A stretch of DNA of 64,000 nt from Tiliqua scincoides (taxonomy: Eukaryota; Chordata; Lepidosauria; Squamata; Scincidae): contig NC_089822.1 of NCBI RefSeq assembly GCF_035046505.1, forward strand, positions 115,151,307 through 115,215,306, given 5' to 3'. This document shows positions 1-10,739 of the stretch, one piece after another; within the stretch, counting starts at the first letter, position 1; each line of letters begins with the position of its first letter. Both the position numbers and the translations under genes were made by a program. The notes under the pieces were generated by a model, which saw only the letters and a list, made by a program, of their open reading frames with translations, did no database searches and was not told where the DNA came from.

Positions 1-92
1 AGTTGCAGGAGAATGAATTGCAGTAGAAAAGCAAAGGCTAATCTGCCTCTGCACTCCAAATTGCCCCCTTGCAAAGTTTCTTTTCTCTACAA

Positions 93-512
93 CAGTGTTC
101 TTCAACATTGGGGTCAAGACAAGGGGGTTGTGAAGCCTCAGTTGTGGGCTCCCTGCAACTTGAGGGAATGAAAAAGGTCAAAGACCACTGAACTAGAGCA
201 CCACCAGGTCAAGGGGAAGGCATCTGGTGTACCCTGTCAGGTACCAGGAGATTGTGCCCCAGTCCTGCTCATGTTCATAGTAATTGTGCTAAAATAGCTT
301 TCACTAGTGCCAAGCTTTATGGTAACTTTCTCTACTTTTCTAATAATATTCAATTACAGTGGACAGTGCTGGGAGGGTGTTAAAGGGGGTGGGGAGTGGG
401 CAGTAATGAGTTGGTGGATAGGATCCTAGGACTGGAAGTGGGATCAATGGTGGGGTTCTAGTCTCATATTTTATTATTGGGGTCAGGGCACAAAAAAGGT
501 TGAAGACCACTG
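93..512. mobile_element. hAT-type non-autonomous element with exact 8-bp target duplication
   Basis: The element begins CAGTGTTCTTCAAC and ends GTTGAAGACCACTG, an imperfect terminal inverted repeat of the hAT type. The 8-bp direct repeat ctctacaa flanks it exactly at 85-92 and 513-520. There is no coding capacity, so it would have depended on a transposase supplied elsewhere. Confidence 0.85.
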
Positions 513-520
513 CTCTACAA

Positions 521-1920
521 GAAGCAGAACCCTAGTGTTGTTGTTTTTTTTTACCCCACACCACAAAGAGCCAGAAGACCCAGGATGTCCCGGGCAGTTA
601 AAAGGGGTGCAGCAACCCTGGGAAACTCTGCCCTAAGCAGATTCTGTGTTTCTGGTTTCTTCTGTCCTTCATTGTCAGTGTCTTCATCTTTGAGTTGTTC
701 TTTTTAAGAAAAACTTCCTTAGCTCATCTCTTGTCTAAAAAGAGATATTTAACACACATTTGGTGTGCGCTGAACATGCAATGTTGACCATGTCCAGTTC
801 AGCTGACCATGTCCAGTCTACTTTAGGGAGTGTCTCCGCCCAGTTAAATAATGAGGAGGGGGAGGAGGTCTTGCTTTGGGTACCAACTTCCCATGAAGTA
901 CCAGAGAAAGCATCAGAGCCTCTTACAGGCAGGGGTTCTGTGAAATCCCCTTTTGAGGAAAGTGCACTACTGTATTACTTGTTTTTCCTGCTATTTTGGA
1001 GAGCTTATTGAAATTGAGGTATGCCTTTAATTCCCTCATGAGTCAAGGAGAAGTGACCCCTTAGGTAGTCACCTCATTAGGGCCAACGAAGTAGGAGATG
1101 GGCAGATCTGATCCATGGGGCCCAATCCACCTGAACGTTCTCCTGTGCAAGCTTCACCAAGGAGGCTTGGGAACTCCCCATTCCATCCACTAGAATGGAT
1201 GGGAGCTGCATTAGAGATGGCTGTTATTTCCTAGTGGGTGATGGTCCATGGTTGTTAGTGGAAGGAAGGGTGCCACTTCAAATTTTCTGCCTCGGGCTCT
1301 AAAAGGTTGTCCTTGCATGAGCCCATCTTTTGCAGGAGTTTTCTCTGACATGGATCAGAAGAAATGATGATGTTTTGTTGATTTGTACATTGTACTGCTT
1401 TTATATTATATCAGCTGCTGGAAGTAATCCTGGTTTTACCAGGAAGGATGAGATAGAAACATATAGTGAGCAATTGCCAAATAAAGTTATGCAGAAACAT
1501 ACCAGGTATCCTAACCAAAGGGTTAGGACAGTATGATCAGCCTTAAGTTGACTGAACATAAGTATTAACCATCTGGCAATTTATAGAATTCTAATAGTTG
1601 AAGAGAAACCAGCCTCCAGTCCTACTCCTAGTCAGAGGCATTCATAAATTGTTATTTATTGATCATAAATGGCTATTATTACATGATCACCTGTGGCAAG
1701 TAAGAATCACCACTAAGTGACCGACCAGACAGACCAATTTGTAAATTGAAAGATTTGTTCTCTTTCTCTCTTCTACCCCCATTTCAGGCTATTGAAGTGG
1801 ATTGGTGAACTGGTACCAATTTGCATGGGTTAGAAAAATGCAAGATCTATTTTCAAAGCTGCTGTATCTGCCTGGTTGGAAAATACATGTTGCAGTCACC
1901 TAGCTGAAGTTAAACAAGTC
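521..1920. other. No gene recognised
   Basis: Both strands show only short open frames without family resemblance. I see no repeat that I can name in this stretch. Confidence 0.5.
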
Positions 1921-1922
1921 TG

Positions 1923-1985
1923 ACAGCCCAATCCTATGCATGCCTATTCAGAAGTAAGTTCTATTGAGTTCAATGGGGCTTATTT
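1923..1985. repeat. Partial palindromic CAATCCTATGCA element
   Basis: It starts agcccaatcctatgcatg and runs through the mirrored centre aagtaagttctattgag/ttcaatggggctta. It lacks most of the second arm. It belongs to the same family as the copies at 5304, 6609, 9255, 18581 and 43378. Confidence 0.6.
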
Positions 1986-2004
1986 TTGGAAACTGTGTAC
2001 TGTA

Positions 2005-2338
2005 TAGCACTGGGACCCACTTTTTAGAATGAGAATTTGTCAGGACCCACCAGAAGTAATGTAATGACCAGTAATGACATCATCAAGCAAGAAAATTTTT
2101 AACAATCCTAGGCTGTAATCCTACCTACACTTACTCAGGAGTAAGTCCCATTGACTATCATTGTTAAAAGAATATACATAGTAGCCTGTTAAAAGTACAG
2201 GTCTGTAACATTTCCCCAAAAGCAGTCACTCAGGATGGTACCATTAAGTCTAATATATTAAAAATAAAATATTGAAATGAATATTTCACCTGAAATTGGC
2301 ACCTAGTGAGTCCCAACCCACAGCAGTTGGGACACTGC
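2005..2338 (-). mobile_element. Short hAT-type element, right half conserved
   Basis: It matches, in reverse complement, the roughly 330-bp family best seen at 12382, 19704 and 53816. It shares the blocks gggacccactttttagaatg, aagtgatgtcat-like segments, aacatttccccaaa and the final gggacactgctg. The ends are worn and no clear target duplication remains. Confidence 0.7.
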
Positions 2339-5303
2339 TGTATACGATTGCAGTCTGCTTAGCATGGTCATTGCCTGAGTGGAAGACTGCTTGGGAACAC
2401 CCATGGGGTGTTAAGTATTAATAATGAACGCTATTACTTAAGTGCTTGCAATATTTAGATGTTCCCTCCACCACAGCATACTTCTTGTGAACCTTTTTTT
2501 TAGAACAGCATTATATAAATATTTTTAATACTACTGTACTCTGAATCCTTCAATTGCAGAGCTATACTAGGAGAAAAATAAGAGCTGTTGAAAAGTCAGC
2601 AGGAATCAAAATTACTAAGGGCAACTTAGAGCAAGTCACTCAGACTAAACTTCTTCACAGATTTGTTGTTATGTGGTAACCAATTGCTCTGAGCAACTTG
2701 CAGGAAGGACAGGATACATGTGTAGTGAAGAAAGTAAGAAAACTGACAATGTCCTCCTGAATAGGATGAAAAGAGTGAGGGTAAATGGTAAATCCACTGT
2801 ACGGGAATGGAAGTTCAACTGTTTCCCCAGTCAGCTTTACTGGAGGGGTAAGCTGGGGTCCCATTGTACCCCCTAAAATAGACAACTGGCAAAGTCTCAT
2901 GGCCACAGCTGCCCCCCTTTCCTGTCTCAGGTGGGCATCTGAGACACCTGATGGTACATCTCAAAGGGCCTAGTTAAGTCCAGGCATTGATCCCCCCTAT
3001 GGCCACCCTCAAGCATGTGTGGGTCTACAAGCCTATCATGCTTTGGAGCAATGCTGAGGAAGACAGACACAAGTGTGAGTTCCAGAAATAGATGCCACTT
3101 CAAATTCTTTTAAAAGAGAAGGAGAGATAATGACCACTGCTAGACTTTGAAGTAACTTACACATGAGCTATTTTCTCAATCATTTTTCCCGTTTTAAAAA
3201 TTGTTTATGGAGTCTTTAACTGTCTGACTTTTAACTAGCTTTGTTGTCATGCAGTGTGTGTGCATATGTGTGTGCACACATGCCTGGCATGTTTGGATTA
3301 GGTACAAGGCACACACATTCTGTTCTGAGAAAAGAAATCCGTCTAGTGGACTTTCCCTCAACACTCTTCATGCCTGGAACCCCCTCCCACCCGTCTCTCC
3401 CTGTCAAAGTCTCTTCAAAACTACCTTTTTCCCCCTCTTTTCCCTCATCTCCCCCCCCCCCCCCCAGTCTTCACAAAACCTCAGGCATTGCCTGGCAATT
3501 TAAATTTTAACAAGAGTCATGTTTTTGAATAAGCCCTGATCAGGCAACAACAGTGTATCCACTTATTCATACAAACCAAGATCTAAAAGACACTTTGAAG
3601 CCAGCTTTGTCATCACAGTAAATTGCATGAGAGGGTTAAAAAATTCAGAACCTACGTTCACATCATAAGTAAAAAGGGGTGTAAGAGCTGTTTGCCCGAG
3701 TCTCAACTCAGGACAAAATGGCTGAGGTGTATAATAGTGGGAAGATGGGGCAACTTGGGCTGGCAGCCTATTCTGGGAGCTGGATGGGAAGGGGCTTATG
3801 CCTGGATTAGGCCCGTCTGCCCTTAGTCAATGCATATGTAACTGCATCAATTCCTTGTTACCCTTGTGTTTCTCATTGTTTTGTTCTCTCATTATCTACC
3901 TTGAGATTGTAAATTTTACAGAGGCAGGAACAGGGGTGGTGTCAGGTCAGACACTGGGTCCATCTGGGCCCACAGACGGTACACCTGGCCAGTACTTCTG
4001 AATGCTCAGCACTGCTGAAAGCTCAGCATCAGTGCAGTGATACCACCAAGTGCACCATCAGGGAGCAGGTAGGGAGGGCCATAGGGAGCCCAGTGCAGGG
4101 CTTTTGCCCCCCAGCCACCAGCAGTGAAGAAGGACTTGTCACTTTCACTGTTTTTCTTCCTTTTGTTTATGCTGTAGTGCACTCCACACTGATAGTACTG
4201 TCATGTATAAACTAATAAAAAGGGGAGGGAGATCACTACTGTTGCACCTGCTGTTTTGCCCGCAATTTAGAGTGGCTAGCTATTGTGAAGGGTGGTCAGA
4301 GAAACAGATCTCTCCTTTCATTCCTGTCTGCAGAAGGTAGCTTTCATACTCAAGTCACTTGGGAAAGCTTGACTCACCCCATTCCACCCTCTCAATTTAA
4401 GGGAAAGTTTCCTCACCACCCGCCACCCGTTCCTTCCACCATCCACTATAGGAATGCTCTCACCTTTACAACCTCTTGGTTGATCTGCTTGGGGTCTCTT
4501 TCTACCAAATTAATCTCTTTGGTGAGGGGGTCCCAGGAATCCACCTTCCCCAGGTTCAGTTCTTCTTCTTGCTGGGCCATAGCTGCAGGCCTTTTCCTGC
4601 TCAGCTTCTTTGCCTCTGAAGAGCAGCAGCCAGTTGTCCCTGGCTGTCAGGCTGGAGCTGCCTCTCCCCTTTCTCTCCCACCTGCTAACATTTTCCTCAC
4701 TGCAGCTCATACATAGAGAAATCTGTGCTGAAAATAAACCTCCCTGGAGCCAGAATGCATCTGCCGCTGGCTTAGGGCAGGGTTTTTGTAGCAAGGCTTA
4801 GTATAGTTGATAGCATCGTAAAGGCCCTTTTAGAAATTTGGAGTGGCTGCATGTAGTTGTTAGAATACTGTTCCTATAGGCCCCACTAGGAGAAGAGAAA
4901 AAAAGTCTTTCTGCTGCTGGAGCAGCTGAAGGCAGGCAACAGTTTTAAGAGAGCTGAAAGTGGTGTTCAGACAAATTAATGTGGTTTCATTATTGTCTCT
5001 GATAATGCCGGTTTTGCAGCACGACAAAAACCTGTGTACAGTTTTTGCAGAGATGACTGTGGAATGAGCATGTACACCATGGGTAACAATACACATCTAA
5101 CCACATCTGTCCCTTGGGGAAGGCAGCCGGGGTGGCTGCCCCAGACCCCACATTTGGAAGGGCCCTGCAGAGTGGTGCACCTCATTTCTTGTCTCCCAGT
5201 CTCATTGCAGAAAGAACCACCTCAGAAGCAGTGATAGTTAGAAGGCTGGGTCTGGTCTGTGCCCACTTCTGTAGCAAAGTGCTATGGCCTGAGCAGAGTC
5301 GGA
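2339..5303. other. No gene recognised; one poly-C run
   Basis: The open frames here are short and resemble no family known to me. A poly-C tract lies near 3450-3466. Nothing suggests an exon with supporting splice sites and conserved protein sequence. Confidence 0.5.
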
Positions 5304-5385
5304 GACAATCCTATGCACGTCTACTCAGAAATAAGTCATTTATTTCAGAAAGACTTACTCCCAGGTAATTTTGTATAGGATTGCC
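5304..5385. repeat. Palindromic CAATCCTATGCA element
   Basis: Two arms, gacaatcctatgcacg and ttttgtataggattgcc, mirror each other around a centre that includes tactcagaaataagt and gacttactcccag. It is a short hairpin-capable element of about 82 bp. Confidence 0.65.
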
Positions 5386-5399
5386 TTGCCCTAAAATAG

Positions 5400-5867
5400 C
5401 AGTTCGCAAACTTTTCAGTACCACGACCCATCTTGTCTTCCTTGACAAGGCAATGCTTGCAATGCTCCTTTTGGTGCAGCCATACAGCAGGACCCAGAGG
5501 CCTCTTCCAGGTTGTGCTGGGCCAGTGACCCACTCTGCTGGCAATACAGGCACCAGAATGGCCTGTAGAAGTATCTACAAACGACCTCCAATCAAACTGG
5601 AGGCTGCATCCAAAATCCAGAAGGCACTCCAATTTGGAGCCAACCTGCAAGAGTGGGACAGCAACTGTTACCCTGCACATGCCCGATCTCATCTGATCTT
5701 GAAAGCTAAGCAGGGTCAGGCCTGGTTAGTACTTGGATGGGAGACCACCTGGGAATACTGTAGGTGCTGTAGGCTTATACCATAGTCTTTCGAGACTGAA
5801 GGCTGCCAACCATGCAAGGGTGGGCAGGGGGGTCAGTGGGTCATGACTCACACTTTGGGAAACCCTG
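5400..5867. mobile_element. hAT-like element interrupted by a 5S-derived SINE
   Basis: It starts CAGTTCGCAAACTTTTCAG and ends CACTTTGGGAAACCCTG, an imperfect inverted repeat. The words ccctaaaa (5389-5396) and ccctaaag (5868-5875) lie at the two sides and probably reflect the target duplication, allowing for a three-base offset. The 5S-derived SINE at 5667-5812 lies inside it and is younger. Confidence 0.6.
5667..5812 (+). repeat. 5S rRNA-derived SINE
   Basis: The segment from gcccgatctcatctgatc through gaaagctaagcagggtc and tagtacttggatgggag to gtgctgtaggctt closely follows vertebrate 5S rRNA, including the internal RNA polymerase III control region. It continues into the non-5S tail accatagtctttcgagac, which marks it as a SINE rather than a 5S gene. 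The first dozen or so bases of 5S are missing or altered. The insertion is inside the hAT-like element at 5400-5867. Confidence 0.85.
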
Positions 5868-5921
5868 CCCTAAAGGAAGGAAGATGGAGTTTTGCTTTAT
5901 GTTAAAAGTAATTATAACAGG

Positions 5922-6186
5922 CACATGTAGTGCAGAGGCGACAGGTGAGGCAGAACTGCCCCTTGTCTATGGACAAGCATCACAGCCACCCCACCCACTT
6001 ACACCTGAGGAGGCTCTCCTTACACCCAAGAAAGCAGGTGTATAGGAGATCCTCCTTGGATGTAAAGAAAGCCTCCTCAGGAGTAAGGAGACCCTCCTCA
6101 AGTGTAAGCAAGTGGGGCAGCTGTGGTGCTTTTCCTCTGGCAACAGGGCAGTTCTGCCTCACCTGCCGCCCCGCACTGCATGTTCC
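5922..6186. repeat. Fold-back element with arms of about 110 bp
   Basis: The left arm begins cacatgtagtgcagaggcg and contains aggtgaggcagaactgcccc. The right arm carries the reverse complement of both: agggcagttctgcctcacct, then ccgcactgcatgttcctg. The arms remain recognisable for about 110 bp through the ccctcctcaagtgtaag region. No coding sequence is seen. The family is unknown to me. Confidence 0.7.
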
Positions 6187-6608
6187 TGCTGAGTAGTTTA
6201 CTAGCCTCTGGCCTACTCTAGTATTTAGAAATGGTTCTCTCCTCTTACTCTCAGATGAGTCAACTTCTGGGGCGGACCATAGCTGGGGAATCCTCCATTG
6301 TGCAGCTGTCTCTGGGATTGATGGCAACTATGTGCAGCTAGATAGTGGCTTCCAGCCAGCTCAGAGGAGTGGCTGGGAAGTGGAGGTATGTACTTGTAAT
6401 GCTACACTTGCTGCATATATGCACGAAGCAGGCTTGCTTCCAGCTGAAGCATTAGGGCGCACTCTGGTGATGGGCACTGCCAGCTGAAGTTTGCAGTGTG
6501 CTTGGCAGCCACATGCAAAGGAAATATGGCATTTTAAGGTGTTGCTCCTGTCACTATGGAGGTCTGCCTACAGTAGGGAGTGAGATGGGGGTTGGGGAGA
6601 CAGGGTAA

Positions 6609-6695
6609 GGCTGCAATCTTGTGTACACTTACTTGAGAGTAAGCCTCACTGAGTTAAATAAAGCTTAACTTCTGAGTAAACCCATATAGGATTGG
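6609..6695. repeat. Palindromic CAATCCTATGCA-family element
   Basis: It runs from ggctgcaatcttgtgtac through acttgagagtaagcc and acttctgagtaaacc to tataggattgg. It is a worn copy of the short palindromic family. Confidence 0.6.
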
Positions 6696-6740
6696 TTTGT
6701 TCCTTACACAAAACCAGCATAGCTATGCAGAATGAAGCAA

Positions 6741-6838
6741 TATAAGAGTATAAGAAGAGCCCTGCTGAATCAGGCCAAAAGCCCATCTAGTCCAGCTTCC
6801 TGTATCTCACAGTGGCCCACCAAATGCTTCAGGGATTT
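6741..6838 (-). mobile_element. CR1 LINE 3' tip
   Basis: The words gccctgctgaatcaggcc and cccatctagtccagcttcc are the reverse complement of the 3' end seen in the longer CR1 copies at 44.4 kb and 47.1 kb. Only the last 100 bp or so was copied, as usual for 5'-truncated CR1 insertions. Confidence 0.75.
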
Positions 6839-6849
6839 GCCAAAAACTT

Positions 6850-7285
6850 TTGCCTCTGCGCCGGCTTCCTCTCAGATGCTTGCATCGGCCCTACTGGGCC
6901 AACGCATGCAGAAAAGGTAGACAAGGGGGAGGTGGGGGGGAGGAGGAGGAGGGAGGAACGCCTGGGCGGGGGGAGTGCAGGAGACAGGCAGCCCCAGCAG
7001 TGAGCGGGCAGGGAGCAGGGGGTAGGGCTGGGATGCGGCAGTTATGCCGGATCCCAACCCCTGTTCCCCGGGGAGAATGGAGTGGCTTCAAGCCGCTCCG
7101 CTGGCCTCTGACTTGTGCCACCTCCAGAGGTGACCCACTGGGGTCAGCAGCTCTTACCCATGGGTAAGGGGAAAAGTTTCCCCTTGCCTCTGGTTAAGCT
7201 GCTTATGCCCACTATCCTGCGCTGGATACAGCGCAAGCCTCCTGGCTTGCCTGTTCCAGTGCAGGATAGGATTACACCCTATGTC
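6850..7285 (+). repeat. GC-rich interspersed repeat, copy 1
   Basis: It shares ordered blocks with 18029-18575 and 39535-39985: a purine-rich stretch with gggaggaacgcctgggcgg, then gcagttatgccggatccc, cttcaagccgctccgctgg, gtgccacctccagaggtg and tgttccagtgcaggatag. It has no coding potential that I recognise. Confidence 0.7.
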
Positions 7286-7882
7286 CATCAGAGGGCCCAC
7301 CTGGCCATGTTAACCTCTGAACCCTCATATTCAGTGGCAGTGGTAGTGCCCAACCTATTATCCAGGGTTGGGCAGCGGGTACCATGGTGAGATCAGTGCA
7401 GGGCTTTGTCCCAGGGCCTCCAGTAACACTGGAGCAGCTTGAATAAGGAACAGAAGTTTACATGTCCCTGCCGCACCCATACATCTGCTGCAGGGATGAC
7501 ATCAAGCATTGGCCAGATTAAGCCATATTGAGGGCTCACCCCCATCAGAGAGTCCACCCTCTGAACCCTCAGAGGGAGGCAATGGTAGTGTCCTATCAGA
7601 GGACCAGGCAGGGGTGCCGCAGGGGCACAGTTCAAATTTTGTCCCAGCAAGCTGGCAATGCCTACATAGCTGTGAGACACTACTGTCCTCTTTGAGGTGC
7701 ACCACCACCCCTTCGGTTACAAAGCTTTGTTTCTGCACAGCACACTTTAACCTGTGAATGATGCTCTCCCAGGTCATCCCAAGGAACTGGGATTGGTGCC
7801 CCCAGAATAGCTTTTGGTCATCCCAAAGGATACACTCAAACCATTGGGAGACTGCTCCCTAGGATTGTGTCTGGCCCAAGGC
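7286..7882. other. No gene recognised
   Basis: A partial internal duplication is visible: cctctgaaccctc occurs at 7314-7326 and 7558-7570 with similar flanks (ggcagtggtagtg and ggcaatggtagtg). It is probably repeat-derived. It lies downstream of the caveolin gene and may include its 3' untranslated region near the right edge. Confidence 0.45.
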
Positions 7883-7888
7883 TTTATT
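7883..7888 (-). terminator. Candidate polyadenylation signal of the caveolin gene
   Basis: AATAAA on the minus strand, 236 bp past the caveolin stop codon. It is the first canonical hexamer I found downstream. Use is not proven. Confidence 0.45.
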
Positions 7889-8123
7889 TGTATACACAGC
7901 TCACTCTCAAGTGTAACACCCAATATCAATGAGGGCTTCTCCCCTCATTTCTGTATAACTCCATTGGTTCTGAAAACAATCAGGTGAGAAACAAGACAAG
8001 CAAGGTTAAAGGGTCCCCATTAGTTCTATCTTGTATGAAATCAAACATCTTCAGAATATCTTCATGAAACACGTTGAAGAGTCTTTGTCATGAAGGTGTC
8101 AGGGGAGAGATGGCTGCTGTTAG

Positions 8124-8274
8124 TCACTTCTGAGTGATGGTTAGGTAGATGGAACTGCAGCAGCGCCCCAGGCTGGCAAAAAGTGGGGCTATTGCCACAT
8201 CCAGGATACTGGCCCACAGGGTGCGGACTGGAGGCATTGCCATGGTGCAGAGCTGGATACAGGGCATCACACAC
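8124..8274 (-). CDS. Caveolin exon 3 (C-terminal region)
   Basis: The acceptor is ccttccacag. Its first base completes the tryptophan codon. It encodes the VMPCIQLC, LWASILDVAIAPL and LGRCCSSIYL blocks, aligned with LMPFVKTC, IWKSVTDVIIAPL and VGRCFSSVSL of CAV2, then TITQK and a TGA stop. Confidence 0.93.
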
Positions 8275-10700
8275 CTGTGGAAGGAAGGTATAAGACACTA
8301 ATTACCTTTGCTTGATATACCTCAAGTGTGAACAATCCCAAAACCTTGCTGATTTTTCCCCCAAATACACAACCCAACACCCCAATTAAACTGGTGAGTT
8401 GAAATAATTACTCTGATTAGGTGTGTGGTGTGCTTGGAACATGCTCTTGCCCTAAACAATATTGTTTTCATTCATACAGTCAGAATAAAATGGTGACATT
8501 TTTTCTAGTTGGTACCACTGTAGTTTGCAAGTGAGGGATTACATTGATCAAATGCTCCTCCATGAAAAAAAATCATTCTGTGTGAAGAAAAAGAAAAAGA
8601 AGTCAGGAGAGAAAAAAATGAGGCTGAATCTTTCTCCCTGACAATCTAGTTTGCAGGTAGGTTTTCTCCCCTCTCAACACACACACACAGAGGAGTGAGG
8701 AGTGGAGGAGTGTGAGTGGAGCAGGTACATGATTGACCAGGTAATGGAGGAGCAGGTAAATGACTCTTTCCTTCTTTTGCCCTTCCTATCTGCCAGCCAC
8801 CATGCTTAAGCTGTGCAAAATTTTCACCTTGCCAATTTCATAACAATCTGGCTCTCCCATATTCTTACATTCTTCATATCAGTGCCCTTGGAGTATACAT
8901 TGCAACCACTTGGGAGCAGCAAATGTGTTGAGAATGGCCTTAGCAACAGAGGAGTGGGTGAACATTTGCTGTCCCTTATTTGAGCTACTTAGAGCTTATT
9001 TCACAGGATGATTTCACTTTCCAAAAATTTAGTCCTGCCAACAATTCTTGTGAAATGCAGGCACTCTACCATCTGTTCAAGGCTTCACCCTTCTTTCTGT
9101 AGTCTACACACAGGAGAAAAAGGCTCCCTATGTCTCCCTAATAGGGAGGGCAGTGTAGGGTGTAAAGGGCTCTTATACACTGTTAATGCATTCACGCTCC
9201 TTCCCTTCCAAGCCAGTAAGAGATCAAAGGCTGATCTGTATACTCAAAGGCTAAGGGTGCAAGCCTAACCAGGTCTACTCAGAAGTAAGTCCTATTTTGT
9301 TCAATGGGACTTACTCTCAGGAAAGTGTGGTTAGGATTGCAGCCTGAGTATGCTTTGTATACGAAGCTTTGTATAAGAAGTATATTTTGTACACTCAGCA
9401 TACAAAGGCTGATTTGTATACTATACTATAGAATACTACGTATAGTATATAGACCTCCTGGGAGATCAGCAGATCTATAATATGATATGGCTGGTTCATC
9501 ATATGAGAGAGGTTCATCTATGAGGTTGATAGGTTAAGGTTTCCTGAAGGACACCATTTGAAAATCACTGAGCTAGAATATGAATGAATGTGTGCAGGGC
9601 TGGATCCAGGTCTGAGAGGACCTCAGCAAAATGCCCCATCCTAGATGGGGCTCCCTAAGGATTGTGGAGATGGGCTTATTTGAGGTGGCCATGGCACTTC
9701 GCTTGGCAGTCATTAGCCACCATTCTCTGCCACAATGCCTCCAAAGTAGCACTGGTTCAGGGCAATGTGGAAGAAAAATGGAGTCCACCAGTAACTAGAC
9801 CCTATCTCTCTAGGGGCCCAAGGATAGAAATAGAGAAACCAGCGGCTGCCGAAGTGTGTTGCTGGGCCTGAACTACAGGCAAGTAACAGGTAAAGCTGTG
9901 GTTGGCCCAGAGAGCTTGCAGACACAAAGGGTAAAGGGAGGCAGAGCAAAGAGAATGCACCCCTTCTCCTCACCAGATATGCAGACAGCCTAGGCAGGCA
10001 AAGAGGAAGCCTGAGAACAGGGAGACTGGCACGGCGCACAGCAGTGAGATGATGCGATAGCACCAGAGGCGTGAGCTCTCAAAGACGATGTCGCTCCATG
10101 TCCAGACCCGGTCAAAGCTGCGAAACGAGGAAGGTTCAGCAAGGATGTCGGAGAATTCCAGCTGCAGGTAGGAATGGGCAATCAGGTCAGTGAGACTTTC
10201 CCAGCAGTGGGATTGGATATTAAGAAGTGTAGAACCGAGGATCTTGCAACTTTGATTCTCTTTGTGGCTCTGGGGCATGGGTGGAGAGCAAAAACAGGAG
10301 GACTCTATGAGGCTGAAGAAGGGAGAGAGTTGCAAGCCTGAACTCTAACTCTGGGAGGAGCTTGACTCAGTAGCTGATGAAGACACACACAACTCCCATG
10401 GGTGGGTGGGAGCTTCGAGTGCACTAGGAAGTCCTAGTCTAGCTTGGAGTCTCGTCTAGCTTGGAGTCTAGGAAGCTTGGAGTCTAGGAAGTAAAAAACT
10501 AGGTAGCCTCAACTAAGCATAGGCCACACCTTGCCTCCCCTTGTTACCTTGAGGTGCTGGTTGATCTCACGTGGGTCCCGGGGATCCGCTTTGGGTGGTA
10601 TGTCTACAGCAGAGTGCAGGAGCCGAGTAGATCCTAGCTCTTGCGGGTGATGGTCTTCTGGGTCCAATTTGTACTCAGTCATGTATTCATCGCTGATCAT
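8124..10700 (-). CDS. Caveolin family protein, caveolin-2-like, three coding exons
   Basis: Coding exons are 10700-10548, 10161-9974 and 8274-8124; introns are 386 and 1699 bp with GT-AG borders. The joined product has 163 residues, close to human CAV2 (162). Caveolins coat caveolae and insert a hairpin into the inner face of the plasma membrane. The family signature FEDVIAEP appears as FSDILAEP (54-61). The scaffolding region follows (about 66-87, with SFDRVW and LWCYR), then the intramembrane segment (88-114, ending CLGCLHIW) and a cysteine-rich tail. Cysteines 110, 123 and 152 match the acylated positions of CAV2. The first exon junction (HLK/LEF) falls where CAV3 has its only intron. An upstream in-frame ATG at 10736 would add 12 residues; I chose 10700 for length and an A at -3. 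Residues 1-50 are poorly conserved, so CAV2-like paralog versus ortholog is open. Confidence 0.93.
8289..9254. other. Caveolin intron 2 sequence without other features
   Basis: The rest of intron 2 carries a run of ca repeats near 8677-8690 and no further open frame with family resemblance. Confidence 0.5.
9255..9344. repeat. Palindromic CAATCCTA-family element in caveolin intron 2
   Basis: The arms gggtgcaagcctaacc and ggttaggattgcagcc flank the mirrored centre tcagaagtaagtcc/gggacttactctcag. It is a good example of the 90-bp hairpin family. Confidence 0.75.
9974..10161 (-). CDS. Caveolin exon 2 (signature, scaffolding and membrane hairpin)
   Basis: The acceptor is tacctgcag and the donor is GTGAGG. 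The 188-bp exon encodes the signature octapeptide, the scaffolding region and the membrane-embedded segment. It ends two bases into a tryptophan codon, which completes the conserved CLHIW. Confidence 0.93.
10436..10491. repeat. Short tandem repeat in caveolin intron 1
   Basis: About four worn copies of a 14-20-bp unit with the core agcttggagtct occur head to tail inside the 386-bp intron. Confidence 0.7.
10548..10700 (-). CDS. Caveolin exon 1
   Basis: It encodes residues 1-51, ending REINQHLK before the donor GTAACA. CAV2 has the comparable RLNSHLK at this point. The sequence just upstream of the ATG reads ctacccagcaag, so an acceptor site of a 5' untranslated exon just before the start is also possible. 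Confidence 0.85.
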
Positions 10701-10739
10701 CTTGCTGGGTAGATTTGAGGTCAACACTGCGAGCACAGC

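Noticed and set aside
4285-4716. 143-codon plus-strand frame as a candidate gene
   Set aside because: No domain, no splice context, low-complexity composition, and an equally long antisense frame.
5667-5812. Functional 5S rRNA gene
   Set aside because: The 5S 5' end is missing and a SINE tail follows.
1-8000. A CAV1-like gene downstream of the caveolin, as expected at a CAV2-CAV1 locus
   Set aside because: Neither the FEDVIAEP region nor a CAV1-like C-terminal exon could be read on either strand here, though a distant gene beyond the window cannot be excluded.
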